A stretch of DNA of 64,000 nucleotides from positions 1,600,106-1,664,105 of the forward strand of contig NZ_LR732816.1 of the NCBI RefSeq assembly GCF_902506205.1, read 5' to 3'. The notes beneath the pieces were generated by a model. The model searched no databases. It was not told the DNA's origin and saw nothing but the letters and a program-made list of their open reading frames with translations. The position numbers and the translations under genes are program-made. Shown piece after piece: positions 1 to 8,389 of the stretch. The stretch comes from Brevundimonas sp. G8. GTDB taxonomy: Bacteria > Pseudomonadota > Alphaproteobacteria > Caulobacterales > Caulobacteraceae. Position 1 is the first letter of the stretch; every line of letters begins with the position of its first letter.

Positions 1-921
1 CATGGCAATCCGCCGCTATGGGGGTTGTTGGCCGTCGCGGCCCTGTTCGGCGCGGCGCGAGCCTTCCTGGCGCCGGCCAGCCAGGCCTTTCTGCCGATGG
101 TGGTGGGGCGCAAGGCCCTGCCGCCGGCCATCGCGGCCCAGTCCATCGCCTTCCAGACCGGGGCCATCGCTGGCCCGGCCCTGGGCGGGGTGATCGTGGG
201 GGTCAATGTGCCCCTGGCCTATGCGGTGTCGCTGGGCATGTTCCTGCTGGCGGTCGCGGCCTTCATCCTGATCCGCACCAGTGGCAAGCCCGCGCCCCAG
301 GCCAATCCCCTGTCGCCCATCGAATCCGTCAAGGAGGGGCTGGCCTATGTCTACAAGACCAAGATCGTGCTGGGCGCCATTTCGCTGGATCTGGTCGTGG
401 TGCTGCTGGCCGGCGTGGCCCTGCTGACGCCGATCTTCGCGCGCGACATCCTGCATGTGGGACCGCAAGGGTTCGGCCTGTTGCGGGCGTCGTTCGGGGT
501 GGGGGCGATGGCGGTGGCCATCTATTTGAGCCGTTACCCCATCGTGCGGCACGGCGGTCGCTGGATGTTCGCGGCGGTGGCTGTGTTCGGGATCTGCACG
601 GTGACGTTCGGCCTGTCCAAGATTGTCTGGATCAGCGCCCTGGCCCTGTTGATCGGCGGCGGGGCCGACATGATCAGCGTCAACATCCGCCAGACCCTGA
701 TCCAGCTGGCCACGCCCGATCACATGCGCGGGCGGGTGTCGTCGGTGTCCATGCTGTTCATCGGCGCGTCGAACGAGCTGGGCGAGGCCTATTCGGGCGT
801 CATGGTCCGGCTGCTGGGCGCGGTCGGCGCAGCGGTGTTCGGCGGGTTTGGCGCGCTGGCGGCGACCGGGGCCTGGGCGACGATGTTCCCGGGGCTGAGG
901 AAGGCGGATCGGCTGACGTGA
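1..921 (+). CDS. MFS transporter, C-terminal part (5' end outside window)
   Basis: This is the last 306 residues of a major facilitator superfamily permease. The frame is open from base 1, so the start lies outside the window. About eight hydrophobic segments are visible, together with the soluble loop around residues 95-115 that typically separates the two six-helix halves. The local style, with VPLAYAVSLGMFLL and a conserved TPDHMRGRVSSV stretch, resembles the EntS-like drug or siderophore exporter branch (DUF894/MFS_3). That branch moves small molecules across the inner membrane by proton antiport. The substrate cannot be read from the sequence. The gene ends convergently with dcd, with a palindromic repeat between them. 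Confidence 0.8.
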   Translation, partial: HGNPPLWGLLAVAALFGAARAFLAPASQAFLPMVVGRKALPPAIAAQSIAFQTGAIAGPALGGVIVGVNVPLAYAVSLGMFLLAVAAFILIRTSGKPAPQANPLSPIESVKEGLAYVYKTKIVLGAISLDLVVVLLAGVALLTPIFARDILHVGPQGFGLLRASFGVGAMAVAIYLSRYPIVRHGGRWMFAAVAVFGICTVTFGLSKIVWISALALLIGGGADMISVNIRQTLIQLATPDHMRGRVSSVSMLFIGASNELGEAYSGVMVRLLGAVGAAVFGGFGALAATGAWATMFPGLRKADRLT

Positions 922-930
922 GGTTTCGGG

Positions 931-1080
931 CTCTCCCTCCCCCTGCGGGGGAGGGGCGTCGCGGATCGACGGGGTGGGGGCGGCCAGGCGACGACGCACG
1001 GACTTGACCGGGCGAGGTCTTGGAGCCCCACCCGGCTTCGCCTGCGGCTCAGCCCCCCTCCCCCGCAGGGGGAGGGAGAG
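931..1080. repeat. Paired palindromic repeat, family A, copy 1
   Basis: The outer arms (931-954 and 1057-1080) are a perfect 24-bp inverted repeat built on CTCTCCCTCCCCCTGCGGGG. Each arm is itself a small hairpin of CCCTCCCC followed by GGGGAGGG. An inner GGGTGGGG-type segment faces a CCCCACCC segment across a spacer that contains CACGGACTT. The whole block fills the gap between two convergent genes, where it could also act as a transcription stop. Related copies lie at 7272-7408 and 51961-52122. Confidence 0.8.
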
Positions 1081-1089
1081 GCTTGTGGC

Positions 1090-2115
1090 TCACCACACCT
1101 TGAAGTGCTTCGACAGCTTCAGCCCCTGGTTCTGATAGTGGCTGCCGCTTTCGCCATACAGGCGGCTGGGGCGTTCGGTCAGAGGCTCATAGACCAAGCG
1201 GGCGACGGTCTGGCCGTGTTCCAGCAGGAAGGGGGTGTCGTGGGTGCGGACTTCCAGCACACCTTTCGATCCCGCGCCGTGCGCCTCGTCGGTGCCGAAA
1301 CCGGGGTCGAAGAAGCCGGCGTAGTGGACGCGGAACTCGCCCACCGACGGGTCGATGGGGGTCATCTCGGCGGCCTGATCGACGGGGATCTCGACGTCGT
1401 CGGACGAGGCCAGGATGTAGAACTCGCCCGGATCCAGCAGCAGTTCGCCGCGACGCAAGGACAGCGGCTCCCAGAAGTCGCGCGGGTCGTGGCCGGCGAT
1501 ATGGTCCAGATCGACGACGCCCGCATGGCGCCGGCCGCGGAAGCCGACGATGTCGCCGCCCTGCAGATCGACGCCGACGCTGCAGGTCTCCAACTTGGGC
1601 GGATCGCCGGCCTTGAGGCGCAACTGGTTCAACCGCGTGCCGGGACGGACCAGGATGGAGAAGGTCTGGGGCGCGACCTCCATATAGAGCGGGCCGTCAT
1701 AGCCTTCGGCCACGTCGTCGAAACGGGCGCCCTGGTCGGTCAGCAGGCGCACGAAGACATCGACGCGGCCGGTCGAGCTTTTCGGATTGGCGCGGGCGAT
1801 CAGGCCCTGGGGCAATTTCAGCCGCTCCTGCAGGCGCACGATGTAGACGCAGCCCTTTTCCAGCACGACGCCGGCGTCGGTAATCTCGATGGCGTGCATG
1901 GCCACGTCGGCGATCCGCGCCTCGACCTTGCGTTGGCCGGGCAGGAAGGAGGCGCGGACGCGCCAGGCCTGGTCGGACAGGCGCAGGTCCAGGCTGGCGG
2001 GCTGGACCTGGTCGTGATCGAATGCGGTGTCGGACGTGATGGCGCCCGTGGCGATCAGCGTCTCGATGGACTGGGCGGGCAGGATGCCGGGACGGGGCGC
2101 TTGGAAGGAGCTCAT
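1090..2115 (-). CDS. dcd: 2'-deoxycytidine 5'-triphosphate deaminase, long bidomain form
   Basis: dCTP deaminase converts dCTP to dUTP and so feeds dTMP synthesis. The protein is 341 residues, roughly twice the usual 190, because it is the alphaproteobacterial form with two tandem dUTPase-like folds. In the first half the active-site run SSTGR (residues 113-117) and Glu146 in LYMEVAP match the catalytic Ser/Arg and Glu region of bacterial dCTP deaminases. The second half (about 180-341) repeats the fold. I chose the ATG at 2115 because MSSFQAPRPG starts a family-like N-terminus, although the frame stays open upstream. A GGAG element lies inside the start region rather than upstream. Confidence 0.88.
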   Translation of the reverse strand: MSSFQAPRPGILPAQSIETLIATGAITSDTAFDHDQVQPASLDLRLSDQAWRVRASFLPGQRKVEARIADVAMHAIEITDAGVVLEKGCVYIVRLQERLKLPQGLIARANPKSSTGRVDVFVRLLTDQGARFDDVAEGYDGPLYMEVAPQTFSILVRPGTRLNQLRLKAGDPPKLETCSVGVDLQGGDIVGFRGRRHAGVVDLDHIAGHDPRDFWEPLSLRRGELLLDPGEFYILASSDDVEIPVDQAAEMTPIDPSVGEFRVHYAGFFDPGFGTDEAHGAGSKGVLEVRTHDTPFLLEHGQTVARLVYEPLTERPSRLYGESGSHYQNQGLKLSKHFKVW

Positions 2116-2196
2116 GGCGTCTGTCTCACACGGTTTTCGCGACTTGTCTCCAAGTCGCGCTTGCAGCCCGCGCGCGGCGGGGCGAGCATATAGCCC

Positions 2197-2604
2197 ATGC
2201 ACGATGGTCCTGCCTATACCGCCGAATCGAACGGCATCCTGATCCGGGTCCGGCCCAGCTATCTGGCGGGCCAGTCCGATCCGCACGAAGGCCGCTGGGT
2301 CTGGGCCTATCAGATCGAGATCGTGAACCTGACTGGATCGACGGTGCAACTGATGGCGCGCCGCTGGACCATCACCGACGGCCACGGCCATGTCGAAGAG
2401 GTGCGGGGGCCGGGCGTGGTGGGCGAACAGCCGGTGATCGAACCGGGCGGCAGCTATGCCTATGCGTCGGGATGCCCGTTGGGCACAGACAGCGGTTCGA
2501 TGGTCGGCGCCTATTATATGACGGATGCAGACGGGCGCAGTTTCGAGGCGGAAATTCCCGCCTTTTCGCTCGATACGCCCGATGCGCGGCGGGTGCTGAA
2601 CTGA
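2197..2604 (+). CDS. apaG: ApaG family protein
   Basis: This is a 135-residue single-domain protein, close to the usual 125-130 of ApaG. ApaG has a fibronectin-III-like beta sandwich and is linked genetically to divalent-cation tolerance and to diadenosine tetraphosphate metabolism. Its biochemical role is unsettled. Family signatures visible are the paired YQIEIVNLTGSTVQLMARRW and the central VRGPGVVGEQPVIEPGGSY, with the glycine-rich GPGVVGEQP loop typical of the family. It runs divergently from dcd, 81 bp apart, and is followed by a hairpin-rich gap leading to the end of gcrA. Confidence 0.93.
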   Translation: MHDGPAYTAESNGILIRVRPSYLAGQSDPHEGRWVWAYQIEIVNLTGSTVQLMARRWTITDGHGHVEEVRGPGVVGEQPVIEPGGSYAYASGCPLGTDSGSMVGAYYMTDADGRSFEAEIPAFSLDTPDARRVLN

Positions 2605-2831
2605 CGAAATCCTCCCCCGAGAAGCGTAGCGAAGCGGGGGAGGATCGAGAAGGCGGATGGGGCTGCGTCAACCCGGATGAACCGCAGCCCCGCCCCTGAA
2701 GTCTCGCCGGCTTGATTGCGCGAGCCGGCGAGGGGGAAGTCGGCTCCCTAGGGAGCATCTGTGACGCGGAAACGACCCGCGCGAAGCGCGGCGCTCAAGC
2801 AGCGAGCGACCGCGTCGTGAGCGTAGCGCCC
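2605..2831. repeat. Hairpin-rich intergenic block between apaG and gcrA
   Basis: This 227-bp stretch between convergent genes contains four successive inverted repeats. They are ATCCTCCCCCG/CGGGGGAGGAT (2609-2619 with 2635-2645), GGGGCTGCG/CGCAGCCCC (2659-2667 with 2683-2691), TCGCCGGCT/AGCCGGCGA (2704-2712 with 2723-2731), and a perfect 14-bp palindrome GCTCCCTAGGGAGC (2743-2756). The first hairpin resembles the units of the other palindromic repeats in the window. No open frame here looks coding. Confidence 0.65.
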
Positions 2832-3365
2832 TTAGATGTACCTACGCAGGCTGCGGGCCAGGTCGGAACCGCTTTCCTTGGAGCCGCGACGGACTTGCGG
2901 CTGGTAGGCGACGCGGGCGTGTTCGACGCAATAGACGCCTTCCGAGGAGCGGCGGCCGCAGAAGCTGAACTCGCGCGACGACGGGTCGCCGATCGGCCAT
3001 TTGCACATGTGCGCGCCCAGGGTCATCACCGTCGCGGTGCCCGGCAGGTCCGGGATCGGGGCGGGGACGGGCGCGGCGGCCTGGACCGGCTTGGGCTGGA
3101 CGGCCTCAAGACGGCGCGGGGCCGAGGGCTGAGCTGGGGCGGCCGGCGCTGGGCGCGGCCGGGCGGTCCGGAAGGTCGCGGCGACGGTGCGCGCCGGTTG
3201 CGACGGGGCGGCCCGGCCCGACAGGCCCAGGCGGTGCACCTTGCCGATCACGGCGTTGCGGGTGACCCCGCCACCCAGTTGTTTGGCGATCTGGCTCGCG
3301 GACTGGCCCTCAAGCCAGAGCTTCTTCAGCGCGCCTACGCGGTCGTCAGTCCAGCCTGCGGTCAT
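2832..3365 (-). CDS. gcrA: Cell cycle regulator GcrA
   Basis: GcrA is a master cell-cycle transcription regulator of Caulobacterales. It binds sigma70-RNA polymerase and activates promoters carrying CcrM-methylated GANTC sites. The 177-residue protein has the diagnostic N-terminal helix-turn-helix, WTDDRVGALKKLW with SASQIAKQL and TRNAVIGKVHRLGLSG, at residues 5-51. A proline/alanine linker follows, then the conserved C-terminal polymerase-binding part with MCKWPIGDPS and FCGR. I chose the ATG at 3365, which follows a GGAGGG box by about 5 bp, rather than the in-frame start nine codons upstream. It is divergent from the ABC permease. Its upstream region carries GANTC sites described separately. 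Confidence 0.96.
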   Translation of the reverse strand: MTAGWTDDRVGALKKLWLEGQSASQIAKQLGGGVTRNAVIGKVHRLGLSGRAAPSQPARTVAATFRTARPRPAPAAPAQPSAPRRLEAVQPKPVQAAAPVPAPIPDLPGTATVMTLGAHMCKWPIGDPSSREFSFCGRRSSEGVYCVEHARVAYQPQVRRGSKESGSDLARSLRRYI

Positions 3366-3385
3366 GCCACCCTCCAGCGAGTTTG

Positions 3386-3519
3386 GATTCAATATCTAGG
3401 TCCAGGCTCCCCCTCCGGGGTCTTGACCTACAACTAATCGTAAACCAGCCGTTAAGAGACGCAAGATGTGCGAATCAATCGTCCACAGAAACCAGATATT
3501 GAATCATCGTTAAGGTTAA
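3386..3519. promoter_or_regulatory. gcrA upstream region with three GANTC sites and a 12-bp inverted repeat
   Basis: GANTC sites lie at 3386-3390, 3472-3476 and 3501-3505. The first and third are embedded in a perfect inverted repeat, GATTCAATATCT at 3386-3397 and AGATATTGAATC at 3494-3505. Read on the gcrA strand, the promoter-proximal arm includes CTAGATATTG, which looks like a -10 element about 26 bp before the gcrA ATG. TCGTCCACA (3479-3487) matches 7 of 9 positions of the DnaA box TTATCCACA. Two TTAA words at 3510-3519 are spaced by only 2 bp, not the 7 bp of a CtrA box. Regulation by CcrM methylation is inferred from Caulobacter. Confidence 0.7.
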
Positions 3520-3594
3520 GCCGGTGATGTCGTTTTCTGGCGGATCAGGGGTGATCCCTTGCGAAGCGCGACCGTCGAGCGCATCTGGCGGGCC

Positions 3595-4425
3595 ATGACC
3601 GAGACCCCCGACCTGATCTCCACCCGTCCCGCCGGCTTGCCGCAGCCGCGTCGCTATCCGGGGATCAACTGGATCGGGGTGCAGACGCTTTATCTGCGCG
3701 AGGTGCGGCGCTTCTGGAAGGTGGGCGCCCAGACGGTTGCGGCGCCGGTGGTGACGACGCTGCTCTATATGCTGGTGTTCGTGGTGGCGCTTCAGAACGC
3801 GCGCCCGCCGCTGCACGGCACGCCGTTTGCGCTGTTCGTCGCGCCCGGTCTGATCATGATGGCCATGCTCAACAACGCCTTCGCCAACGCCTCGTCCAGC
3901 CTGATCCAGGCTAAGATCATGGGCACGGCCACCGACTTCCTGACGCCGCCGCTCAGCCCACTGGAACTGACGCTGGGCTTTACCCTGGGGGCTGCGACGC
4001 GCGGCCTGGCGGTCGGTCTGGTGACGGCGATCTGCGTCCTGCCGTTCGCGCCGTTAGGCGTAGCCAATATCTTCGCCATCGTCTGGTTCGCCTTGGCCGC
4101 CTGTTTCGTCATGGGCATGACCGGGGTGCTGGCGGGGCTGTGGAGCGAGAAGTTCGACCATCTGTCGGCGGTCCAAAACTTCATCGTCATGCCCATGACC
4201 TTCCTGTCGGGCACCTTCTATCTGGTCGAGAACCTGCCCGAGCCGTTCCGCTCGATCAGCCGCTACAACCCCTTCTTCTATCTGATCGACGGCTTCCGCT
4301 ATGGCTTCATCGGCCATGCCGAGAGCAATCTGACGGTCGGGGTGGTCGGTTCGGCCGTTCTGATGGTCGTCATGGGCGTCGTCTGCTGGCTGGTGTTCCG
4401 CTCGGGCTGGCGCCTTAAGAGCTAG
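3595..4425 (+). CDS. ABC-2 type transporter permease
   Basis: This is an inner-membrane permease of about 276 residues with six hydrophobic segments and the ABC-2 family layout. It has a cytoplasmic N-terminus with LYLREVRRFWK, the conserved LLSGTFYLVENLPEPF-like region (here FLSGTFYLVENLPEPF, about residues 200-215) and YNPFFYLIDGFRYGFIG near the C-terminus. These features match the NodJ/YadH branch that exports polysaccharides, lipids or drugs together with a separate ATPase. No ATPase gene is adjacent, which is unusual for this family. A TTG codon at 3559 would add 12 residues. I prefer the ATG at 3595, though neither has a strong ribosome-binding site. Confidence 0.85.
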   Translation: MTETPDLISTRPAGLPQPRRYPGINWIGVQTLYLREVRRFWKVGAQTVAAPVVTTLLYMLVFVVALQNARPPLHGTPFALFVAPGLIMMAMLNNAFANASSSLIQAKIMGTATDFLTPPLSPLELTLGFTLGAATRGLAVGLVTAICVLPFAPLGVANIFAIVWFALAACFVMGMTGVLAGLWSEKFDHLSAVQNFIVMPMTFLSGTFYLVENLPEPFRSISRYNPFFYLIDGFRYGFIGHAESNLTVGVVGSAVLMVVMGVVCWLVFRSGWRLKS

Positions 4426-4465
4426 ATCGCTACCTTTTGCGGATCGCTCCCCCGAGAGGTCCGCC

Positions 4466-5458
4466 ATGCTGTTCCGTTCGCTCGTCGCCGCCACGGCGCT
4501 GTTCGCCGCCGTCCCTGCGTTTGCTCAAGAAGCGACGCCCCAGGCCGGCGACCGCCCCGACATCGCCGCCGGCGCAGCCCAGTTCATAAAGCCCACCAAC
4601 GCCGAACGGACCCAGGTCCTGGTCGGCATTCTGACCCGCCTGGGCTTCACGCCCGAGATCCAGGTCTTCGCCGGCGGCAACCAGGCCTCCGGCCCGATGG
4701 AAGGCGCGAACGTCGTCGTCACGGTCGGCGAGGGCGACAAGGACATCGTCCTGACCGCCCACTATGACGCGGTGAAGCTGCGCGACGGCGCTCTGTCCCA
4801 GGGCATTGTCGACAACGTCGGCTCGGTCATGGCGATGATGGAGGCGGCCAAGACGCTGGAGATGGGACTGGAGGGCCAGCCGGTCGCCCACCGCTTCGTC
4901 TTCGTCTTCACCGACCAGGAAGAGCTGGGCCTGCTGGGCGCCAAGGCCTTCCTGGAAAAACACGGCAAGGACAGGATCGCCGCCGTGATCAACGCCGACG
5001 TCGCCGCCTATGGCCAGACGGTCATGTACGGCGAGAACAACGGCGACCAGTCCGACTTCGTGCTGGAAACCCTGCGCAGCCTGTGCGCCGAGCGCGGCTT
5101 CGACTGCATGCCCTATCCGGTCTATCCGCCCAGCGACGACCGCGCCTTCTCGGCGGCCGGCGTGCCGGTGGTGTCGATGGGCACGCAGGATGCGGTCGGC
5201 GCCCACCAGATGTGGCTGGCTTTCAACGGCGGCGAGAACAACGGCCTGAAGGAAGGCTTCGTGCCGCCGGTGTTCCAACGCATCCACTCGACCGAGGACA
5301 GGCTGTCCTACATCAAGGGCGTCGATGTCGCCCGCTTCGGCCTGTTCATCGCCGACCTGGGCCTGGCCTTGGACAAGCGCCTGGTCGAGATCCAGGCCAA
5401 GGACGACGCCGTCGCCGCCGAGGCCGCCCCTGCCGCCGCGGCGCCCAGCAATCCGTGA
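4466..5458 (+). CDS. Secreted M28-family zinc metallopeptidase
   Basis: This 330-residue protein is predicted to be exported, with a signal peptide ending AFA|QE at residue 20. The M28 aminopeptidase zinc ligands are recognisable: His99 and Asp101 in TAHYDAV, bridging Asp116 in GIVDNVGS, catalytic Glu152 and Glu153 in DQEELG, Asp178 in INADV, and a late His in RIHSTEDRL. It probably trims peptides in the periplasm. The C-terminus is a short alanine-rich tail. It starts 40 bp after the permease and its stop overlaps the GTG start of the next gene, so the three may be co-transcribed. The natural substrate is unknown. Confidence 0.87.
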   Translation: MLFRSLVAATALFAAVPAFAQEATPQAGDRPDIAAGAAQFIKPTNAERTQVLVGILTRLGFTPEIQVFAGGNQASGPMEGANVVVTVGEGDKDIVLTAHYDAVKLRDGALSQGIVDNVGSVMAMMEAAKTLEMGLEGQPVAHRFVFVFTDQEELGLLGAKAFLEKHGKDRIAAVINADVAAYGQTVMYGENNGDQSDFVLETLRSLCAERGFDCMPYPVYPPSDDRAFSAAGVPVVSMGTQDAVGAHQMWLAFNGGENNGLKEGFVPPVFQRIHSTEDRLSYIKGVDVARFGLFIADLGLALDKRLVEIQAKDDAVAAEAAPAAAAPSNP

Positions 5459-5979
5459 CGGCCGTTATCGAGATAATGGGTGTCCAGCCGACGCCACGGG
5501 AAGGTCGGGCCGCATTTAAGGCCTGGCCCGGCATCCGTCGCTGGACGACTATGCCGGTCGCGTTCCTCGGTGTCGTGATGCTGGCCACCATGGCAGCCTG
5601 CTTCGGCATGGAGTCCGACCGTATGGGCTGGATCGTCGGTTTTCAGGTGATCGGCCTCTATGGCTTCGTCGGCCTGTCGATGCTCGCGAACCGCACGATC
5701 GTGGCGACCGGCCGATCGACGCCGATCGCTCAACGACCCAGCGACTGGCGCATCGGCGAGCAGGGCCTAGCGATTTCGGGCGCGGATTTCGAAACCCGCA
5801 TCGGCTGGCGCAGCCTGGTGGCCGTGGTGGAGGAGAAGGATCGGATGATCTTCGCGGCCTCGCCCAACACCAACTTCATCCTGCCGTTGCGGGTGCTGGA
5901 TACGGATCAGCTCCAGGCCGTGCGCGCCATCGTCGCCGACGTGCGGTCGCGGGGCGTGCTCGGCGCCGGTGTTGACTAA
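5455..5979 (+). CDS. YcxB-like membrane protein
   Basis: This 174-residue protein has two transmembrane helices (about residues 27-48 and 55-75). They are followed by a soluble domain of about 85 residues with WRIGEQGLAISG, IGWRSLVAVVEEKDRMIF and NTNFILPLRVL. That arrangement, two helices then a small PH-like domain with a W.S/V..v.e pattern, matches the YcxB-like C-terminal domain family, whose function is not established. The GTG at 5455 overlaps the stop of the peptidase gene by 4 bp (GTGA). An ATG at 5476 is the alternative start. No catalytic residues are visible. Confidence 0.65.
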   Translation: MTAVIEIMGVQPTPREGRAAFKAWPGIRRWTTMPVAFLGVVMLATMAACFGMESDRMGWIVGFQVIGLYGFVGLSMLANRTIVATGRSTPIAQRPSDWRIGEQGLAISGADFETRIGWRSLVAVVEEKDRMIFAASPNTNFILPLRVLDTDQLQAVRAIVADVRSRGVLGAGVD

Positions 5980-6070
5980 CACCGTCACTAATCCGACAAC
6001 GCCTGTCCGTATCAATCCGGCTCCGTCGCGCTCGCGTCGGGGCCGTCTCGCTTTTGGAGGTCTTAGTCCC

Positions 6071-7264
6071 GTGTCCACGAACCATCTGATGGGTGTCTAC
6101 AATCGCGCGCCGCTGGAAGTGGAACGCGGCCGAGGCGCGCGCCTGTGGTCGACCGACGGGACCGAGTATCTGGACTGCGTCGCCGGCATCTCGACCAACG
6201 GCCTGGGCCACGCCCACCCCGAGCTGGTGCAGGCGGTCAAGGATCAGGCCGAGAAGCTGTGGCACGTGTCCAACATCTTCCGCATCCCGGGCCAGGAAGC
6301 CCTGGCCGACGCCCTGTGCGACAGCAGTTTCGCCGACGTGGTCTTCTTCACCAACTCGGGCACCGAGGCCGTCGAGTGCGCGCTGAAGACCGCGCGCAAA
6401 TATCATTCGGCCAATGGCGCGCCCGAACGGATCGACATCTACGGCTTCGACGGCTCGTTCCATGGCCGGACCTATGGCGCGATCAACGCCGCCGCCAACC
6501 CCAGCTACACCGAGGGCTTCGGCCCGCCGATGCAGGGCTTCCACCAGCTGACCTGGGGCGACAAGCCCGCGCTGGAAGCCGCCTTCAAAAACCCGACCAC
6601 GGCGGCGATCATCCTGGAGCCTGTCCAGGGCGAGGGCGGCTGCCGCGAGACGCCGGTCGAGGAACTGCGCTGGATGCGTCAGATGGCCGACGACAACGGC
6701 GTGCTGTTGATCTTCGATGAGGTCCAGTGCGGCATGGGCCGGACCGGCAAGCTGTGGGCCCATGAATGGGCCGGCATGGCGCCGGACATCATGGCGGTGG
6801 CCAAGGCCCTGGGCGGCGGCTTCCCCATCGGCGCCTGCCTCGCCTCGGCCAAGGCGGCCTCGGGCATGACGGTCGGCGTCCACGGCTCGACCTTCGGCGG
6901 CAACCCCCTGGCCATGGCCGTGGGCCAGAAGGCGCTGAGCCTGATCAACAGCCCCGAAACCCTGAACAACGTCGCCGAGATCGCCGGTTATCTGAAACAG
7001 CAACTGGCCGGTCTTCAGGCGCGCTTCCCCGATGTGATCGTGGATGTACGCGGCAAGGGCCTGCTGATCGGGGTCAAGCTGGTCCCGAACAATCGCGAGT
7101 TCATGGGCCTGGCGCGCGATACGCAACAGCTTCTGATCGCCGGGGGAGGGGACAACTGCGTGCGCCTGCTGCCGCCGCTGAACCTGACGCTGGACGAGGC
7201 GCGCGAGGCCATTGCCCGGTTCGAGGGCGCCTGCGAAGTCGCCCGCGAGAAGCTGGCGGCCTGA
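6071..7264 (+). CDS. argD: Acetylornithine / succinyldiaminopimelate aminotransferase
   Basis: This is a class III PLP-dependent aminotransferase of 397 residues. It converts N-acetylglutamate semialdehyde to N2-acetylornithine in arginine synthesis and often doubles as DapC in lysine synthesis. The N-terminus [14 protein letters not shown] is typical of alphaproteobacterial Arg[12 protein letters not shown] binds PLP phosphate, [11 protein letters not shown] is the substrate-loop signature and Lys245 in [12 protein letters not shown] is the Schiff-base lysine. The GTG at 6071 has GGAGG 10 bp upstream. Longer in-frame starts do not fit the family. It is followed by argF, with a family A repeat in the gap. 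Confidence 0.95.
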   Translation: MSTNHLMGVYNRAPLEVERGRGARLWSTDGTEYLDCVAGISTNGLGHAHPELVQAVKDQAEKLWHVSNIFRIPGQEALADALCDSSFADVVFFTNSGTEAVECALKTARKYHSANGAPERIDIYGFDGSFHGRTYGAINAAANPSYTEGFGPPMQGFHQLTWGDKPALEAAFKNPTTAAIILEPVQGEGGCRETPVEELRWMRQMADDNGVLLIFDEVQCGMGRTGKLWAHEWAGMAPDIMAVAKALGGGFPIGACLASAKAASGMTVGVHGSTFGGNPLAMAVGQKALSLINSPETLNNVAEIAGYLKQQLAGLQARFPDVIVDVRGKGLLIGVKLVPNNREFMGLARDTQQLLIAGGGDNCVRLLPPLNLTLDEAREAIARFEGACEVAREKLAA

Positions 7265-7271
7265 CTGATAT

Positions 7272-7408
7272 CTCTCCCTCCCCCGGCGGGGGAGGGCGGT
7301 CGGCGCCAAGCGCCGACCTGGTGGGGGTGACCTAATCCAATCCGTTTCTCAGGGCCGGCCCCACCCGGTCCCTGCGGGACCACCCTCCCCGGAGCGGGGA
7401 AGGAGAAG
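7272..7408. repeat. Paired palindromic repeat, family A, copy 2
   Basis: The left unit (about 7272-7332) starts CTCTCCCTCCCCCGGCGGGG and ends GGTGGGGGTGACC. The right unit (about 7354-7408) starts GGCCGGCCCCACCC and ends with CCCTCCCCGGAGCGGGG. It lies between argD and argF, both on the same strand. The right end runs into AAGGAGAAGG, so the distal edge of the repeat supplies the ribosome-binding site of argF. Confidence 0.75.
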
Positions 7409-7417
7409 GGCGGCTCA

Positions 7418-8332
7418 ATGGTCCGGCACTTCCTCGACATCCACCGGCTCGAAGCGGCCGAACTGCGCGCCATTCTGGACGACGCCCATGCCCGCAAGGC
7501 CGCGCGCAAGGGCTGGCCCCAGGGGCGCGCCGATGCCGATGCGCCAGGCCAGGACCGCGTCCTGGCCATGATCTTCGAGAAGAACTCGACCCGCACCCGC
7601 TTCAGCTTCGACGCGGCCATTCGTCAGCTGGGCGGGTCGTCGATCATCGCCACCGCCGCCGACATGCAGTTGGGTCGCGGCGAGCCGGTGGAGGACACCG
7701 CCCGCGTCCTGTCGCGCATGGTGGACGCCGTGATGATCCGCGCCAACGACCACGAGGATGTCGAGCGTTTCGCCCGCGTCTCGACTGTGCCGGTGATCAA
7801 CGGCCTGACCGACCGCTCGCACCCCTGTCAGATCCTGGCCGACCTGCAGACGATCGAGGAGCATTCCGGCCCCATCGCCGGCAAGACGATCGCCTGGATC
7901 GGCGACGGCAACAACGTCTGCCACAGCTTCATGCACGCGGCGCCCAAGTTCGGCTTCCACTTGAACGTCGCCTGCCCGGCGGAATATCATCCCGATCTGC
8001 GCGACCTGGCCAAGGGCGCAAACGCCGTCACCCTGACCAGCGACCCGCGCGAAGCGGTCAAGGGCGCCGATGTCGTCGTCACGGATACCTGGGTCTCGAT
8101 GGGCGATCAGGACTATGAGGCGCGTCTGGCGGCCTTCGAATCCTATTCGGTGGACGAGGCCCTGATGGCCCTGGCCGATCCTGACGCGGTCTTCCTGCAC
8201 TGCCTGCCCGCCCACCGCGGCGAGGAAGTCACCGACGCCGTCATCGACGGACCGCGTTCCCTGGTCTGGGACGAGGCCGAGAACCGCATCCACGCCCAGA
8301 AGGCCGTGCTGGCTTGGTGTTTCGGCGGCTGA
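7418..8332 (+). CDS. argF: Ornithine carbamoyltransferase
   Basis: This enzyme joins carbamoyl phosphate and ornithine to give citrulline in arginine synthesis. The 304-residue protein has the full set of signatures. STRT (57-60) followed by RFSF binds carbamoyl phosphate. HPCQ (135-138) is the second substrate motif. WVSMGDQ resembles the ornithine loop. HCLP (261-264) with AHRGEEV contains the catalytic cysteine. The ATG at 7418 is preceded by AAGGAG and GAAGGG. It follows argD in an arginine cluster and ends 5 bp before a strong terminator. Confidence 0.97.
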   Translation: MVRHFLDIHRLEAAELRAILDDAHARKAARKGWPQGRADADAPGQDRVLAMIFEKNSTRTRFSFDAAIRQLGGSSIIATAADMQLGRGEPVEDTARVLSRMVDAVMIRANDHEDVERFARVSTVPVINGLTDRSHPCQILADLQTIEEHSGPIAGKTIAWIGDGNNVCHSFMHAAPKFGFHLNVACPAEYHPDLRDLAKGANAVTLTSDPREAVKGADVVVTDTWVSMGDQDYEARLAAFESYSVDEALMALADPDAVFLHCLPAHRGEEVTDAVIDGPRSLVWDEAENRIHAQKAVLAWCFGG

Positions 8333-8337
8333 ACGAA

Positions 8338-8367
8338 AAAGGGCGGACCCGATCAGGTCCGCCCTTT
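8338..8367. terminator. Bidirectional intrinsic terminator between argF and the PPOX-fold gene
   Basis: AAAGGGCGGACC (8338-8349) and GGTCCGCCCTTT (8356-8367) form a perfect 12-bp stem with a 6-base loop. A-rich bases flank it on the left and TTT on the right. It sits between convergent genes, so it can stop transcription from both sides. Confidence 0.9.
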
Positions 8368-8389
8368 CTAACCGAATGGGTTCTGTCGC

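Noticed and set aside
3510..3519. TTAA repeats near gcrA as a CtrA box
   Set aside because: The halves are two bases apart instead of seven.
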